Notes: generated by a model not told the origin, from the letters alone. Positions 23,708 to 33,332 are shown, numbered from the stretch's first letter. The stretch is 64,000 bases of DNA from Desulfuromonadaceae bacterium (GCA_016936455.1 JAFGXV010000001.1:1-64000), one strand, 5' to 3'. Translations and numbers: made by a program.

Positions 23708-25051
23708 TCAGCAACAGGTGCCGATCAGCCGCTCTCCATCGCATCCGACCACCTGAACCGCTCTGCACAGCCCCCCCAGTGGAACCGCACTCGAACAGAC
23801 CAGGGGCAGATATTCCCCTGTCAGGCCTGGCCAGAGATCGCCGTTCGCGGCTGCGTCGCGCCATTTTTTTTCACCCGCGAAGGCCAGCGGACGCTGTTCG
23901 AACACCACATCAACCTTTTGATCCATAAATTGCTGCAGAAACAGCTGCTTTTTTTTCTGCGCCAGCACACGTAGGCGTTCGGCACGCTGACGCGCCACAG
24001 CTCCGTCAACACGTCCGCCAAGAGAGGCCGCCACGGTTCCGGGACGCGCACTGTATGGAAAGGCGTGCAGATAACTGAACGGCAATGCCTCAAGCAAAGC
24101 AAAGGTCTGCTCGAAGGCCTCCGCACTCTCGCCAGGGAAACCCGTCATGACATCGAGACCGATGCCGAGATCGGGAAAACGCTGCTTAAGACATGCAACC
24201 AGGAGGCAAAACTCTTCGGCCCGGTAATGACGGTTCATCCGTTCAAGAATGTGGTCACACCCGGACTGCAACGGGATATGCAGATGACGGCACAGGCGGG
24301 AAGAAGTGGCGAGCAGTTCAATCAGTGGCGCTGAAATCTCCTGCGGCTCAACGGAGCCTAAGCGCAACCGCTCAACGCTGGTCCGCGCCAGCAGCTGATC
24401 CAGCAGGCCGACAAGGTCGGTCGGCGTTTCGAGGTCCCTGCCGTAGCGGCCGATATGGATGCCCGTCAGCACCACCTCGGCATAGCCCGCGGCAACCAGC
24501 AACTGAACCTGATCAACGACACGGTCAACGGCAACGGAACGACTCGGCCCACGGGCAAAGGGGATGATACAGTAGGAACAGAAGGCATCACAGCCGCTCT
24601 GGATCTGAACAAAGGCCCGGCTGTGCTGGGTAAAGGAAGAGATGGTCAGATCGGGACACTGTTTCGCCTGTCGAATATCGCCGACTTGCACACAAGGGCC
24701 GTCGCCACGCAGGATGTCAATCAGCCGCTCTTTCTCCATATTGCCCAGCACATGAACTACGCCGGGAAGATCGCGAAACATGTCGGGCTGAACCTGAGCA
24801 GCACACCCCGTGACCACAATCCGGCAATCCGCATTAAGACGCCGGGCCCGGCGCACCAGCTTGCGGGTCTGAGCATCTGTTGCCGCCGTGACGGTGCAAC
24901 TGTTCACCACCACCAGCTCAGCCCCGGCCTCAAAAGGACGGATCCGATACCCCGCGGCCTCGAGCTGTTCGCGCATGGCCTCACTCTCGAACTGGTTGGC
25001 CTTGCAACCCAGCGTCACCAGGGAAGCTGTTTTTTTATCCCCCGTCGTCAT
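23708..25051 (-). CDS. mtaB: tRNA t6A37 methylthiotransferase MtaB
   Basis: The 447-residue radical SAM enzyme adds a methylthio group to t6A37 to give ms2t6A. It has the N-terminal UPF0004 domain (SLVTLGCKANQFESEAMREQ), the radical SAM motif in IQSGCDAFCSYCIIPFARG (C-x3-C-x2-C), and the TRAM-like C-terminal domain. The GCKxNQxES start separates it from MiaB and RimO. Its start is adjacent to the mnmA stop, so it is the last gene of a sulfur-transfer operon. Its t6A substrate is made by TsaD, encoded at 10758-11804. Confidence 0.95.
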   Translation of the reverse strand: MTTGDKKTASLVTLGCKANQFESEAMREQLEAAGYRIRPFEAGAELVVVNSCTVTAATDAQTRKLVRRARRLNADCRIVVTGCAAQVQPDMFRDLPGVVHVLGNMEKERLIDILRGDGPCVQVGDIRQAKQCPDLTISSFTQHSRAFVQIQSGCDAFCSYCIIPFARGPSRSVAVDRVVDQVQLLVAAGYAEVVLTGIHIGRYGRDLETPTDLVGLLDQLLARTSVERLRLGSVEPQEISAPLIELLATSSRLCRHLHIPLQSGCDHILERMNRHYRAEEFCLLVACLKQRFPDLGIGLDVMTGFPGESAEAFEQTFALLEALPFSYLHAFPYSARPGTVAASLGGRVDGAVARQRAERLRVLAQKKKQLFLQQFMDQKVDVVFEQRPLAFAGEKKWRDAAANGDLWPGLTGEYLPLVCSSAVPLGGLCRAVQVVGCDGERLIGTCC

Positions 25052-26098
25052 CTACCGAATCCAGCCGCCACCGATGACCAGATCATCACGATAAAAAACA
25101 GCGGCCTGCCCCGGAGTGATCCCGCTTTGGGCCGAGGCCAGCGTCACACGGGCCTGCCCGCCATCCAAACGCTCCACCTGAGCAGGAACCGGACGGTGGC
25201 GATAACGGATCTGGCACGACACATCGGCCGTACCCCCTGTCTTTGCGAAAAACGATTCGTGCCAGACCAGTCCGTCCACCTCCAGCTGCTGACGCAACAG
25301 TTCGGACTGCTCACCGACGATGACATGATTCAAAGCAGCATCCAGCCGAACCACATACAGCGGCTCGGACCAGGCAATGCCGAGGCCACGGCGCTGGCCG
25401 ATGGTATAGCGGTGAATGCCGGCGTGGCGCCCCAGTACGCGGCCGTTCACATGGACAATCCTGCCCGGGGAAGGCTGAGTGAGCGTCTCGTCGACCAATC
25501 GGATGTAATCATTATCCGGAACAAAACAGACATCCTGACTCTCTTGCTGTTCGTGGACGGCAAGCCCCAGCTCGCAGGCATGTTGCCGGACCTGCTCCTT
25601 GGTCAGATCGCCGAGGGGAAAGCTCAAACGACTGAGCTGATCCGACCGTAGCGTAAAAAGGAAATAACTCTGATCTTTGCGTGCATCGACCGCCCGCCGC
25701 AGCCACAGCGATGATCCATGACCCGCCAGCCGGACATAGTGGCCTGTGGCCAGACAATCACAGCCGAGGCTTTCCAGTTTCGGCAGTAGAAAGCCAAACT
25801 TGAACAGGCGGTTGCACTGAATACAGGGATTGGGGGTGCGACCCTCGCGGTAAGCATGACAGAACGGCGCGATCACCTGCTCAGCGAAGGCAGTACTGCA
25901 ATCGTAAACATGCAGAGGGAGACCCAGCTCAGCCGCCACCCGACGTGCGCCCTGCTCCGTCCTGTCGCCTTCGGCACCGGGCAACAGCCGCAGGGTGGCA
26001 CCGATCACCTCGTGGCCCTGATCACGCAGCAGAGCTGCAGCAACGGCGGAATCAACACCGCCACTTAGGGCCAGCAGTATTTTTTGAGTGGTTTTCAT
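25052..26098 (-). CDS. mnmA: tRNA 2-thiouridylase MnmA
   Basis: The 348-residue enzyme thiolates U34 in Glu, Gln and Lys tRNAs with sulfur relayed from a cysteine desulfurase. It has the PP-loop LALSGGVDSAVAAALL, the first catalytic Cys in PNPCIQCNRLFKFG, and the second in QESQDVCFVPDNDY. It lies directly after a NifS-type desulfurase and before mtaB, which links sulfur donor and acceptor in one operon. Confidence 0.96.
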   Translation of the reverse strand: MKTTQKILLALSGGVDSAVAAALLRDQGHEVIGATLRLLPGAEGDRTEQGARRVAAELGLPLHVYDCSTAFAEQVIAPFCHAYREGRTPNPCIQCNRLFKFGFLLPKLESLGCDCLATGHYVRLAGHGSSLWLRRAVDARKDQSYFLFTLRSDQLSRLSFPLGDLTKEQVRQHACELGLAVHEQQESQDVCFVPDNDYIRLVDETLTQPSPGRIVHVNGRVLGRHAGIHRYTIGQRRGLGIAWSEPLYVVRLDAALNHVIVGEQSELLRQQLEVDGLVWHESFFAKTGGTADVSCQIRYRHRPVPAQVERLDGGQARVTLASAQSGITPGQAAVFYRDDLVIGGGWIR

Positions 26099-26164
26099 GG
26101 GGATCAGGCGGGTGAAAGCATGCGGACGGGACAGGTCATCCCTGCCGTGCCCCGATGCGATGCG

Positions 26165-27391
26165 TCAGTGATCATCAATGGTGCATTCGACAACAGGACA
26201 GTTAAAAACGGAGAGGTCCTCGTCCTGCGGGGAGGAAAACGGGCTCATCTGCCGCAGGCGCTCCACCAGCGGCGGCAGCTGTTCCAGCACGTAATCGATC
26301 TCCTCCTCCGTTGTCTGGTAGCCGAGACTGAAACGGACACTGGAGTTGAGCGCCATGTCGCTGGCCCCCATGGCCCTCAGCACATGCGAGGCTCCTTCGC
26401 TACCAGACGTACAGGCGGAGCCGGATGAGGCCGCAATGCCCAGCATGTCCAGTGCCAGCAGCAACCCCTCTCCTTCGACGAAAGGAAAACTCAGATTCAG
26501 GGTGTTGGCCAAGCGCTGCTGCGGATGACCGTTCAGTCCCACTTCGGCGACACCGAGACGGATTCCCTGCTCAAGCCGATCACGTAACCGCTGCAGCCGC
26601 TGCATTTCCTGCTCAAGGCGCGGTCCAATCAGGGAACAGGCAGCACCAAAACCGACGATACCGGGCACATTGTGGGTCCCTGCACGCAGCCCCCGCTCCT
26701 GATGTCCCCCATGCAGATAGGGAACCATATCCGTCCCCCGGCGGATGTAGAGGGCACCGACACCTTTCGGGGCACCGATCTTATGACCGGAGAGAACCAG
26801 CAGGTCGACTCGGGCCCGTTCGACGTCAATGGGAACCTTGCCCAAAGCCTGAACCGCATCGCAATGAAAACGCACACCATAGCGTCGAGCGATCGCTCCG
26901 ATTTCTTTGATCGGAAACAGGGTGCCAGTTTCATTGTTCGCCCACATCACCGAGATCAGCACCGTCTGGGGAGTGATCGCCGCCTCCAGCTCTCCCAGAT
27001 CAATCAGCCCCTGACCATTGACCGGAAGATAGGTAACGCGCCCGCCACGTTGCTCGAAATAACGGCAGGTATCGAGTACGGCCGGATGCTCCACCGCCGT
27101 CGTGATCAGGTGATTGCCTTTTGAGGCCAGCGCTTCCATGGTGCCGAGTAGCGCAAAATTGTCACCTTCGGTACCACAAGCCGTAAAGACGACCTCATCC
27201 GCCGTGGCATGGATCAGATCAGCCACCTGCTGTCGAGCTCTTTCTACGGCGGCATTCACTTCCCGTCCGGCCCAGTGCAGGCTGGACGGATTGCCATAAC
27301 AAGCCTGATGGCTTAAAAACGGCAACATGGCCTCGAGCACTTCCGGCCATATCGGCGTCGTGGCATTGTTGTCGAGATAAATAGGTTTCAT
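26165..27391 (-). CDS. NifS/IscS-type cysteine desulfurase
   Basis: The 408-residue PLP enzyme mobilises sulfur from cysteine. It begins MKPIYLDNNATTPIWPEVLE, carries the PLP-lysine in VLSGHKIGAPKGVGALYI, and has the mobile active-site Cys in SGSACTSGSEGASHVLRAMG. It extends about 20-25 residues beyond typical NifS (to CTIDDH), ending in Cys-containing sequence. Its ATG overlaps the Rrf2 gene stop by 4 bp. It is followed by mnmA and mtaB and no iscU, so a main role in tRNA thiolation is likely, as in some IscS2-MnmA systems. Confidence 0.92.
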   Translation of the reverse strand: MKPIYLDNNATTPIWPEVLEAMLPFLSHQACYGNPSSLHWAGREVNAAVERARQQVADLIHATADEVVFTACGTEGDNFALLGTMEALASKGNHLITTAVEHPAVLDTCRYFEQRGGRVTYLPVNGQGLIDLGELEAAITPQTVLISVMWANNETGTLFPIKEIGAIARRYGVRFHCDAVQALGKVPIDVERARVDLLVLSGHKIGAPKGVGALYIRRGTDMVPYLHGGHQERGLRAGTHNVPGIVGFGAACSLIGPRLEQEMQRLQRLRDRLEQGIRLGVAEVGLNGHPQQRLANTLNLSFPFVEGEGLLLALDMLGIAASSGSACTSGSEGASHVLRAMGASDMALNSSVRFSLGYQTTEEEIDYVLEQLPPLVERLRQMSPFSSPQDEDLSVFNCPVVECTIDDH

Positions 27392-27843
27392 GAGAGTTCA
27401 CCGGTTTCGGGGTTGAGGAGATCACCTCTCCGCCGCTCCAGGGCGTCACGGGACAGGTCTTCGATGGAAATTGACGCCAGAAAATCCCTAATCCGCTCGC
27501 CCAGTTCCAGCCAGACCTGATGGGTGACGCACTGTTCGCCGTGGCAGCAGGGTTCTTTCTGTTCGACGCAGGAGGCCGGAGCCAGGGTTTCTTCAACACT
27601 GTCAATAATGGCATCCAGCGCAATCTCTGCCGCCGGACGCGCCAGCACGTAGCCGCCACCCGGTCCACGGACGCTGCGCACCAGATCTGAGCGCCTCAGC
27701 TTGGCAAATAACTGCTCAAGGTAGGTCAGAGAAATTCGCTCGCGCGCAGAGATTTCCCGGATGGAGACCGGCTCGCCGCCCTTTTGCAGGTTCAGACAGA
27801 CCATGGCGCGTACCGCATACAGAGCCTTGGTTGACAGACGCAT
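27388..27843 (-). CDS. Rrf2-family regulator (IscR/CymR-like)
   Basis: The 151-residue winged-helix protein starts MRLSTKALYAVRAMVCLNLQ, followed by SIREISARERISLTYLEQLF and RSVRGPGGGYVLARPAAEI, the Rrf2 DNA-binding core. Cysteines at CVEQKEPCCHGEQC could ligate a 2Fe-2S cluster as in IscR. Its place between cysE and nifS suggests it senses Fe-S or cysteine status and regulates this operon. That is inference from neighbours. Confidence 0.9.
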   Translation of the reverse strand: MRLSTKALYAVRAMVCLNLQKGGEPVSIREISARERISLTYLEQLFAKLRRSDLVRSVRGPGGGYVLARPAAEIALDAIIDSVEETLAPASCVEQKEPCCHGEQCVTHQVWLELGERIRDFLASISIEDLSRDALERRRGDLLNPETGELS

Positions 27844-27849
27844 CGATTT

Positions 27850-28536
27850 CTACCCCTGTTTCCGCTCGGCCAGCAAGGTGGCAACCTGCTCTTCCAGACG
27901 CTGGATGGTTTCCGTCAACTGGGCAATCTGGCGCGCCTGCACATCCGGCAGCCGGCCATGTTCCAGATCGGGCCGCCCTGAATCCTTCTGCTCGCGACGT
28001 TGCTGTTCATCCAGCACAACCCGGCCGGGAATGCCAACCACCGTCGCATTTTCCGGTACTTCTTTCACCACCACCGAATTGGAGCCGACCTTGCAGCCGT
28101 CCCCCAGGGTAAAGGGTCCGAGAATCTTGGCACCGGAACCGACAATGATATTATCCCCCAGAGTCGGGTGGCGCTTTTCCTTGGCCCAGGAGGTTCCTCC
28201 CAGGGTCACTCCGTGGTACAGGGTACAGTTGTCACCGATTTCCGCCGTTTCACCGATAACGACCCCCATGCCGTGATCGATAAAAAAACCACGACCGATG
28301 CTGGCACCGGGATGAATTTCAATGCCGGTAACAAAACGGCTGAAATGGGAAACGCAACGCGCCAACACCGGCCAGTTTTTTCCCCACAGAAAATGGGACA
28401 GACGATGGAACTGAAGGGCATGGAACCCGGGGTAGCACAACACCACTTCCCACACCGAACGAACCGCCGGATCGCGCTCAAACACAACCTGAATATCTTC
28501 CCTGATCCGGCCCAGCAGACCCAACTTTTTTGTCAA
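27850..28536 (-). CDS. cysE: Serine O-acetyltransferase CysE
   Basis: The 228-residue left-handed beta-helix acetyltransferase makes O-acetylserine, the precursor of cysteine. It has the hexapeptide repeats [60 protein letters not shown] and [22 protein letters not shown]-terminal coiled coil ([19 protein letters not shown]) may assist oligomerisation. The start codon is TTG, preceded by GGAGGAGGG. It heads the operon cysE-rrf2-nifS-mnmA-mtaB. Confidence 0.95.
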   Translation of the reverse strand: MTKKLGLLGRIREDIQVVFERDPAVRSVWEVVLCYPGFHALQFHRLSHFLWGKNWPVLARCVSHFSRFVTGIEIHPGASIGRGFFIDHGMGVVIGETAEIGDNCTLYHGVTLGGTSWAKEKRHPTLGDNIIVGSGAKILGPFTLGDGCKVGSNSVVVKEVPENATVVGIPGRVVLDEQQRREQKDSGRPDLEHGRLPDVQARQIAQLTETIQRLEEQVATLLAERKQG

Positions 28537-28602
28537 GGCACCCTCCTCCTACAACCCAAACAGGCCGTGAACAATCGGCCATGTGGAAGCAATAAAGTCA
28601 CA

Positions 28603-28631
28603 TCGATAACATTCCCGAGCAAAACTGTCAA
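28603..28631 (-). promoter_or_regulatory. Candidate promoter of the cysE operon
   Basis: On the minus strand TTGACA (28626-28631) is followed after 17 bp by TATCGA (28603-28608), about 70 bp upstream of the cysE start. The -10 match is weak. Confidence 0.4.
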
Positions 28632-28660
28632 TTAAAGCCACGACGGGTCGACGTGAGGAA

Positions 28661-30175
28661 TCAGCCTTTGAGAAACAGCCGATAAGCAGAATTGGCACTT
28701 TCATCAATGTAGTAGTAGCCCAGTTGGTCGAGAACGCTGCTGACACGAGAGGATTCAGCTTCCGGCACTTCCAGTCCCACCAGCACGCGGCCGAAATCGC
28801 CCCCCTGATCGCGGTAGTGAAACAGCGAGATATTCCACTCGGCTCCCAGCGCGGCCAGAAAACGCACCAGTGCGCCGGGGCGTTCGGGAAACCAGAAACG
28901 GTAGAGCCGCTCCTGCGTCGCCTGCTCGGAGCGACCGCCAACCATGTAGCGGATATGGGTTTTCGCCAGATCGTTGTCCGTCAGATCCACACAATCGTAG
29001 CCCTGCTGTTGCAGCTGAGCCAGAAACGCACCACGCTCCTGCTCGTTGCGAATGGTGATGCCGACAAAAATCTGTGCCTTTTCCCGCTCGGCCAGGCGGT
29101 AGTTGAACTCCGTAATATTGCGTTCCCCGACCAGACTGGTACAAAAATGACGCAGGGCGCCGGGTCGCTCGGGGATGGACACCGCAAACAGCGCTTCACG
29201 CTTTTCACCGATCTGGGTACGCTCGGCGACAAAGCGCAGGCGATCAAAATTCATATTGGCGCCGGAATTGACCGCCACCAGATGCTGATCCTGCACCCCA
29301 TGCTGCAGGGCGTATTTCTGCAGCCCGGCCACGGCCAGGGCACCGGCCGGCTCAACAATGGAGCGGGTCTCCTGATAGATGGTCTTGATGCCGCTGCAGA
29401 TCTCATCGGTATTGACCAGAACCATATCGTCCACATACTGCTGGCAGTAATGAAAGGTCCGTTTACCGACCTGACGCACGGCCACGCCATCGGCAAAGAT
29501 GCCGACGCTGTCGAGTTCGATGCGCTGACCGCACTCCAGGGAACGAGCCATGGCGCAGCTGTCTTCCGGTTCCACGCCGATGATCTTCACTTCCGGGCAT
29601 ACCGCTTTGATATAGGCCGCGATCCCGGCAATCAGGCCGCCACCGCCGACGGGGACAAAGATGGCGTCAAGGCGGCCGGAACTCTGGCGCAGGATCTCAT
29701 CGGCGATAGTGCCCTGACCGGCAATCACCGCCTCATCATCAAAGGGATGGATGAAAACCATGCCGTTATGTTGGAGTAATTCGGCACAGTGCTGTGCCGC
29801 TTCGGAATAGTTGTCGCCATGCAGCACGACTTCGGCTCCATAGCTTTTCACCGCCGCAACCTTGATCGCCGGCGTGGTGGCGGGCATGACAATAACCGCG
29901 CGGATGCCGAGGTAGCGGGCGGAAAAGGCCACCCCCTGGGCGTGGTTTCCCGCCGAGGCGGCCATGATGCCGCGCTCCCGTTCCTCTGCGCTCAACTGGG
30001 CAATGCGGTTGTAGGCGCCGCGCAGTTTAAAGGAGAAAACAGGCTGAAGATCTTCCCGCTTCAGCCACACCTGATTACCGATCTTTTCAGACAGACCCGG
30101 CGCTCGCTCCAGGGGCGTCTCCCGGGCGACATCGTACACCCGTGAGGTCAGAATCCGTTTCAGCATTGCCTGCAT
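28661..30175 (-). CDS. ilvA: Threonine ammonia-lyase, biosynthetic (IlvA)
   Basis: The 504-residue PLP enzyme deaminates threonine to 2-oxobutanoate, the first step of isoleucine synthesis. The PLP lysine lies in VFSFKLRGAYNRIAQL, and the Gly loop is FVPVGGGGLIAG. Two C-terminal ACT-like regulatory domains (about 325-410 and 420-500; SIPERPGALRHF, FWFPERPGALVRFLAAL) fit feedback control by isoleucine and valine. I chose the ATG at 30175 with AGGAG 6 bases upstream; an upstream ATG at 30241 is unsupported. It is monocistronic. Confidence 0.95.
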   Translation of the reverse strand: MQAMLKRILTSRVYDVARETPLERAPGLSEKIGNQVWLKREDLQPVFSFKLRGAYNRIAQLSAEERERGIMAASAGNHAQGVAFSARYLGIRAVIVMPATTPAIKVAAVKSYGAEVVLHGDNYSEAAQHCAELLQHNGMVFIHPFDDEAVIAGQGTIADEILRQSSGRLDAIFVPVGGGGLIAGIAAYIKAVCPEVKIIGVEPEDSCAMARSLECGQRIELDSVGIFADGVAVRQVGKRTFHYCQQYVDDMVLVNTDEICSGIKTIYQETRSIVEPAGALAVAGLQKYALQHGVQDQHLVAVNSGANMNFDRLRFVAERTQIGEKREALFAVSIPERPGALRHFCTSLVGERNITEFNYRLAEREKAQIFVGITIRNEQERGAFLAQLQQQGYDCVDLTDNDLAKTHIRYMVGGRSEQATQERLYRFWFPERPGALVRFLAALGAEWNISLFHYRDQGGDFGRVLVGLEVPEAESSRVSSVLDQLGYYYIDESANSAYRLFLKG

Positions 30176-30427
30176 TCCCTGCTCCTTTCTGCTCCGGGAG
30201 ACACCATGCTTCTCCATTGAGGAATCCGCGTGTTGTATCACGCTGTTTCACTGAAAGCAAACAGCCATCGTACAACAACGCGGACCTGTGACGTTATCGA
30301 CGGCACGAGAGCGGATTTCAACCGCACTATTCTGTTCGAACCCTGTCGTGAAGCATGGCCAGACAGAGGGGACAACCCATGATCGGCAAATTAATTGGCC
30401 CCATTCCTTCAAAACAGCGTATGGGTA
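30176..30427. other. Divergent intergenic region between ilvA and the fumarase gene
   Basis: No gene is supported between ilvA (leftward) and fumarase (rightward). The left part must hold the ilvA promoter, which I could not pick with confidence. The right part leads to the fumarase promoter at 30428-30456. A plus-strand frame from 30288 merely extends the fumarase frame upstream through its own promoter. Confidence 0.5.
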
Positions 30428-30456
30428 TCGACAACTGTATACAGTTTATTTATACT
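30428..30456 (+). promoter_or_regulatory. Fumarase promoter with a 14-bp palindromic operator
   Basis: TCGACA (30428-30433) and TATACT (30451-30456) are 17 bp apart. The spacer carries AACTGTATACAGTT (30433-30446), a perfect 14-bp palindrome. The GTATAC core resembles operators of GntR/FadR-subfamily repressors. The transcript would start about 70 bp before the ATG. Confidence 0.6.
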
Positions 30457-30533
30457 GTCCCGGTTTCTGGGGTAGTCCGTGTGGCAGCAGCCCTGTCACA
30501 GCATTCATAAAATGTCATGCAAAGGAGAGCACG

Positions 30534-32147
30534 ATGTCAGAGTTCAAGTACCAGGATCCGTTTCCGCTGGGCAAAGACAAAACCGAGTACCGCCTGCTGA
30601 CCAAAGACTATGTCAGCACCGTTGAGTTTGAGGGCCAGCAAGTTCTGAAAATTGACCCGCAAGCCCTGACGTTCCTGTCCAATCAGGCGTTCCGTGAAGT
30701 CAACTTCCTGCTGCGTCCGTCTCACAATGAAAAGGTCGCTTCCATCCTGCGTGACCCCGAAGCTTCCGCCAACGACCGCGGCGTGGCCATGGCCATGCTG
30801 CAGAATGCGGTTGTTTCCGCCAAATTCGAACTGCCGTTCTGCCAGGACACCGGCACCGCCACCATCCTCGGCAAAAAAGGTCAGGCCGTGTGGACCGGTT
30901 GCAATGACGCTGAAAAACTCTCGGAAGGGGTCTATAAGACCTACACCGAGGAGAACCTGCGCTACTCCCAGAACGCCCCCATCAACATGTACGATGAAGT
31001 CAACACCAAGTGCAACCTGCCGGCTCAGATCGACCTGATGGCCACCGAGGGCAGCGAGTACAAGTTCCTGTTCATCGTCAAGGGCGGCGGCAGCGCCAAC
31101 AAAAGCTACCTGTATCAGGAAACCAAAGCCACCATCAACAAGAACTCCCTGGTTGACTGGCTGGTCGCCAAACTGAAAACCCTCGGCACGGCAGCCTGCC
31201 CTCCGTACCATGTGGCCTTCTGCATCGGCGGCACCAGCGCGGAAACCTGTCTGAAAACCGCCAAGCTGGCATCTGCCGGCTATCTGGACGAACTGCCGAC
31301 CGAAGGCAATGAGTTGGGCCAGTCTTTCCGTGACGTAGAACTTGAGAATGAACTGCTCAAGCGCGCTCAGGAAACCGGCATCGGCGCCCAGTTCGGTGGC
31401 AAGTACTTCGCCCATGACATCCGCGTGATCCGTTCCAGCCGCCACGGCGCGTCCTGCCCCATCGGCCTGGCCGTGTCCTGTTCAGCGGACCGCAACATCA
31501 AGGCCAAGATCAATAAGGATGGTGTCTGGCTGGAGCAGATGGACAGCAATCCGGCACGCCTGATGCCGCAGGGTGGCCGCGACAACCGGCCGGAAGTGGT
31601 CAAAATCGACCTCAACCGCCCGATGAAGGAAGTTCTGGCGGACCTGAGCAAATATCCGATCAAGACGCAACTGTCACTCAACGGCACCATCATCGTCGGT
31701 CGCGACATCGCCCATGCGCGCTTCCGCGAGATCATCGAGCGCGGTGAGGAACTGCCGCAGTATCTGAAGGACTACCCCATCTACTATGCCGGTCCGGCCA
31801 AGACGCCGCCGGGCAAGCCGTCCGGTTCCTTCGGTCCGACCACGGCAGCCCGCATGGACCCCTATGTCGACATGCTGCAGTCGCGTGGTGCCTCCATGAT
31901 CATGATCGCCAAGGGCAACCGTTCCCAGCAGGTTACTGACTCCTGCCAGAAACACGGTGGCTTCTACCTTGGCTCTATCGGCGGCCCTGCTGCAGCGCTG
32001 GCCGAGTACAACATTAAGAGTGTTGAGTGCCTCGACTTTGAAGATCTGGGCATGGAAGCCGTATGGAAGATCGAAGTGGTTGACTTCCCCGCCTTCATCC
32101 TGGTCGATGACAAGGGCAACAACTTCTTCAAAGAGTTGGGTATTTAA
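30534..32147 (+). CDS. Class I (iron-sulfur) fumarate hydratase
   Basis: The 537-residue enzyme interconverts fumarate and malate in the TCA cycle. Alpha and beta parts are fused as in E. coli FumA/FumB. Cluster-ligand regions are [35 protein letters not shown] and [18 protein letters not shown]. The beta part has [16 protein letters not shown] and [15 protein letters not shown]. The ATG at 30534 follows AAAGGAG by 8 bases. The 4Fe-4S cluster makes it oxygen-sensitive, fitting an anaerobe. It is monocistronic with a strong terminator. Confidence 0.96.
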   Translation: MSEFKYQDPFPLGKDKTEYRLLTKDYVSTVEFEGQQVLKIDPQALTFLSNQAFREVNFLLRPSHNEKVASILRDPEASANDRGVAMAMLQNAVVSAKFELPFCQDTGTATILGKKGQAVWTGCNDAEKLSEGVYKTYTEENLRYSQNAPINMYDEVNTKCNLPAQIDLMATEGSEYKFLFIVKGGGSANKSYLYQETKATINKNSLVDWLVAKLKTLGTAACPPYHVAFCIGGTSAETCLKTAKLASAGYLDELPTEGNELGQSFRDVELENELLKRAQETGIGAQFGGKYFAHDIRVIRSSRHGASCPIGLAVSCSADRNIKAKINKDGVWLEQMDSNPARLMPQGGRDNRPEVVKIDLNRPMKEVLADLSKYPIKTQLSLNGTIIVGRDIAHARFREIIERGEELPQYLKDYPIYYAGPAKTPPGKPSGSFGPTTAARMDPYVDMLQSRGASMIMIAKGNRSQQVTDSCQKHGGFYLGSIGGPAAALAEYNIKSVECLDFEDLGMEAVWKIEVVDFPAFILVDDKGNNFFKELGI

Positions 32148-32170
32148 TTCCAGCCAACAGCGTTATACAA

Positions 32171-32201
32171 AAAAAGCCGGGCTCCTTAAGCCCGGCTTTT
32201 T
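32171..32201 (+). terminator. Terminator of the fumarase gene
   Basis: GCCGGGCT (32176-32183) pairs with AGCCCGGC (32189-32196) around CCTTA, flanked by A5 and T7. Confidence 0.92.
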
Positions 32202-32272
32202 TTGTGCGTACGGCACAAAGTTCTGCTACCTTTGCCCTTGAAACCTCCACACTCATCCGCCAGGAGTTCTCC

Positions 32273-32872
32273 ATGCACGGCTTGCACACCTACCGGACAA
32301 CGCCCATCCTGATGCTGGCCATTCTGCAACTGAGCATGCTGTTGCTAATCCTCCTGTGCACGGGGCGACCAGCTGCCAGCGCACCCCTTCCCAACAGCCT
32401 GCTGCTCGGCGGCGGTGTCAGTCATGTCGGCCTTGGCAGTACTGATGTGGACGTGCAGACCCTCGATCTCATCCCGCGCTGGCAATTCCCCCGTCGGGTT
32501 CAGAAGATCGGCCCTCTCGCCCTGGAACATAGTTTCCTGCTGGAAACGCCCGTCAGCCAGATCCGGCGACCGGTGCACGACCTGATGCTGGGCCTCAACT
32601 TTCTCGCCTGCTGGCGCTGGCAGCCCACCGACGCAGCCACGGCCCCGTCGCCCTACGTTGCTCTGGGCGGTGGTCCGCTCTACACCGCTGCCGATATACC
32701 CGGCCTCGGCGCGGAACTGAACGGCTCATGGCAGATCGTGCTCGGGGTTCAGCTGCCCGGGACACAGGCTCTCGCCATCGAATACCGCTATCACCACATC
32801 TCCAACGGCGGTCGCAAGGATCCCAATCACGCCATCAACTCCAGCAAGCTGCTGCTCGGCATGCATTTTTAA
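32273..32872 (+). CDS. PagL-like lipid A 3-O-deacylase (acyloxyacyl hydrolase)
   Basis: The 199-residue outer-membrane protein has a signal peptide in residues 1-38 (hydrophobic LMLAILQLSMLLLILLC, then PAASA). A predicted eight-strand beta-barrel follows. The C-terminus matches PagL: EYRYHHISNGGRKDPNHAIN, with the catalytic His-x-Ser pair and Asn, ending in aromatic HF as expected for BAM recognition. It should remove the 3-O acyl chain from lipid A and so alter the outer surface. The ATG at 32273 has AGGAG 7 bases upstream. A longer frame from 32204 lacks one. Confidence 0.85.
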   Translation: MHGLHTYRTTPILMLAILQLSMLLLILLCTGRPAASAPLPNSLLLGGGVSHVGLGSTDVDVQTLDLIPRWQFPRRVQKIGPLALEHSFLLETPVSQIRRPVHDLMLGLNFLACWRWQPTDAATAPSPYVALGGGPLYTAADIPGLGAELNGSWQIVLGVQLPGTQALAIEYRYHHISNGGRKDPNHAINSSKLLLGMHF

Positions 32873-32890
32873 CCCCGCTCCGCCTTGGGG

Positions 32891-33316
32891 TCAGGGCTCT
32901 TCGTCCGACGCGACGACCTCGAACGCATCGAGCACCTCGCTATCGATCGCACAGGGACGGCCGCTCTCCGCTTTGACATAAACCCATTCAGTCTCCGCCC
33001 GCGCCAGCACCTTGCCATCGCTGACCCGCACAAAACGGTATTGGCGCACCGAGCTCGAACGCTTGTGGCCGGCAATCCAGGTCATGGCGTCAATGCGCTC
33101 CCCGGCAAAGGCCGGGCTGCGGTACTCGACATAATGGGACCGCGCCACCCAGGTGGTTCCCAGCCGCTGGTAGAGGTCATTATTGCAGCCCTGAGCGTCG
33201 GAATGCATCACCGCCACATCCTGCATCCACTGGACGTAGACCACGTTGTTGACATGACCATTCTGATCAACGGCCTCCTCGGACACGTTAAACTGATGAT
33301 GAAAAATCTTCGGCAT
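32891..33316 (-). CDS. Acyl-CoA/acyl-ACP thioesterase, hotdog fold
   Basis: The 141-residue 4HBT-type protein has the FNVSEEAVDQNGHVNNVVYV block. Asp and Gln-Asn-Gly-His replace the more usual D-x-x-G-H, followed by VNNVVYVQWMQD as in FatA-like thioesterases. The substrate is unknown. It ends a minus-strand run with pabBC, the SGNH lipoprotein and recQ; spacing to pabBC is 16 bp. Confidence 0.85.
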   Translation of the reverse strand: MPKIFHHQFNVSEEAVDQNGHVNNVVYVQWMQDVAVMHSDAQGCNNDLYQRLGTTWVARSHYVEYRSPAFAGERIDAMTWIAGHKRSSSVRQYRFVRVSDGKVLARAETEWVYVKAESGRPCAIDSEVLDAFEVVASDEEP

Positions 33317-33332
33317 GATTACCCTTTCCCTG

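Noticed and set aside
30537-31445. 302-residue minus-strand frame
   Set aside because: It is antisense to the class I fumarase gene.
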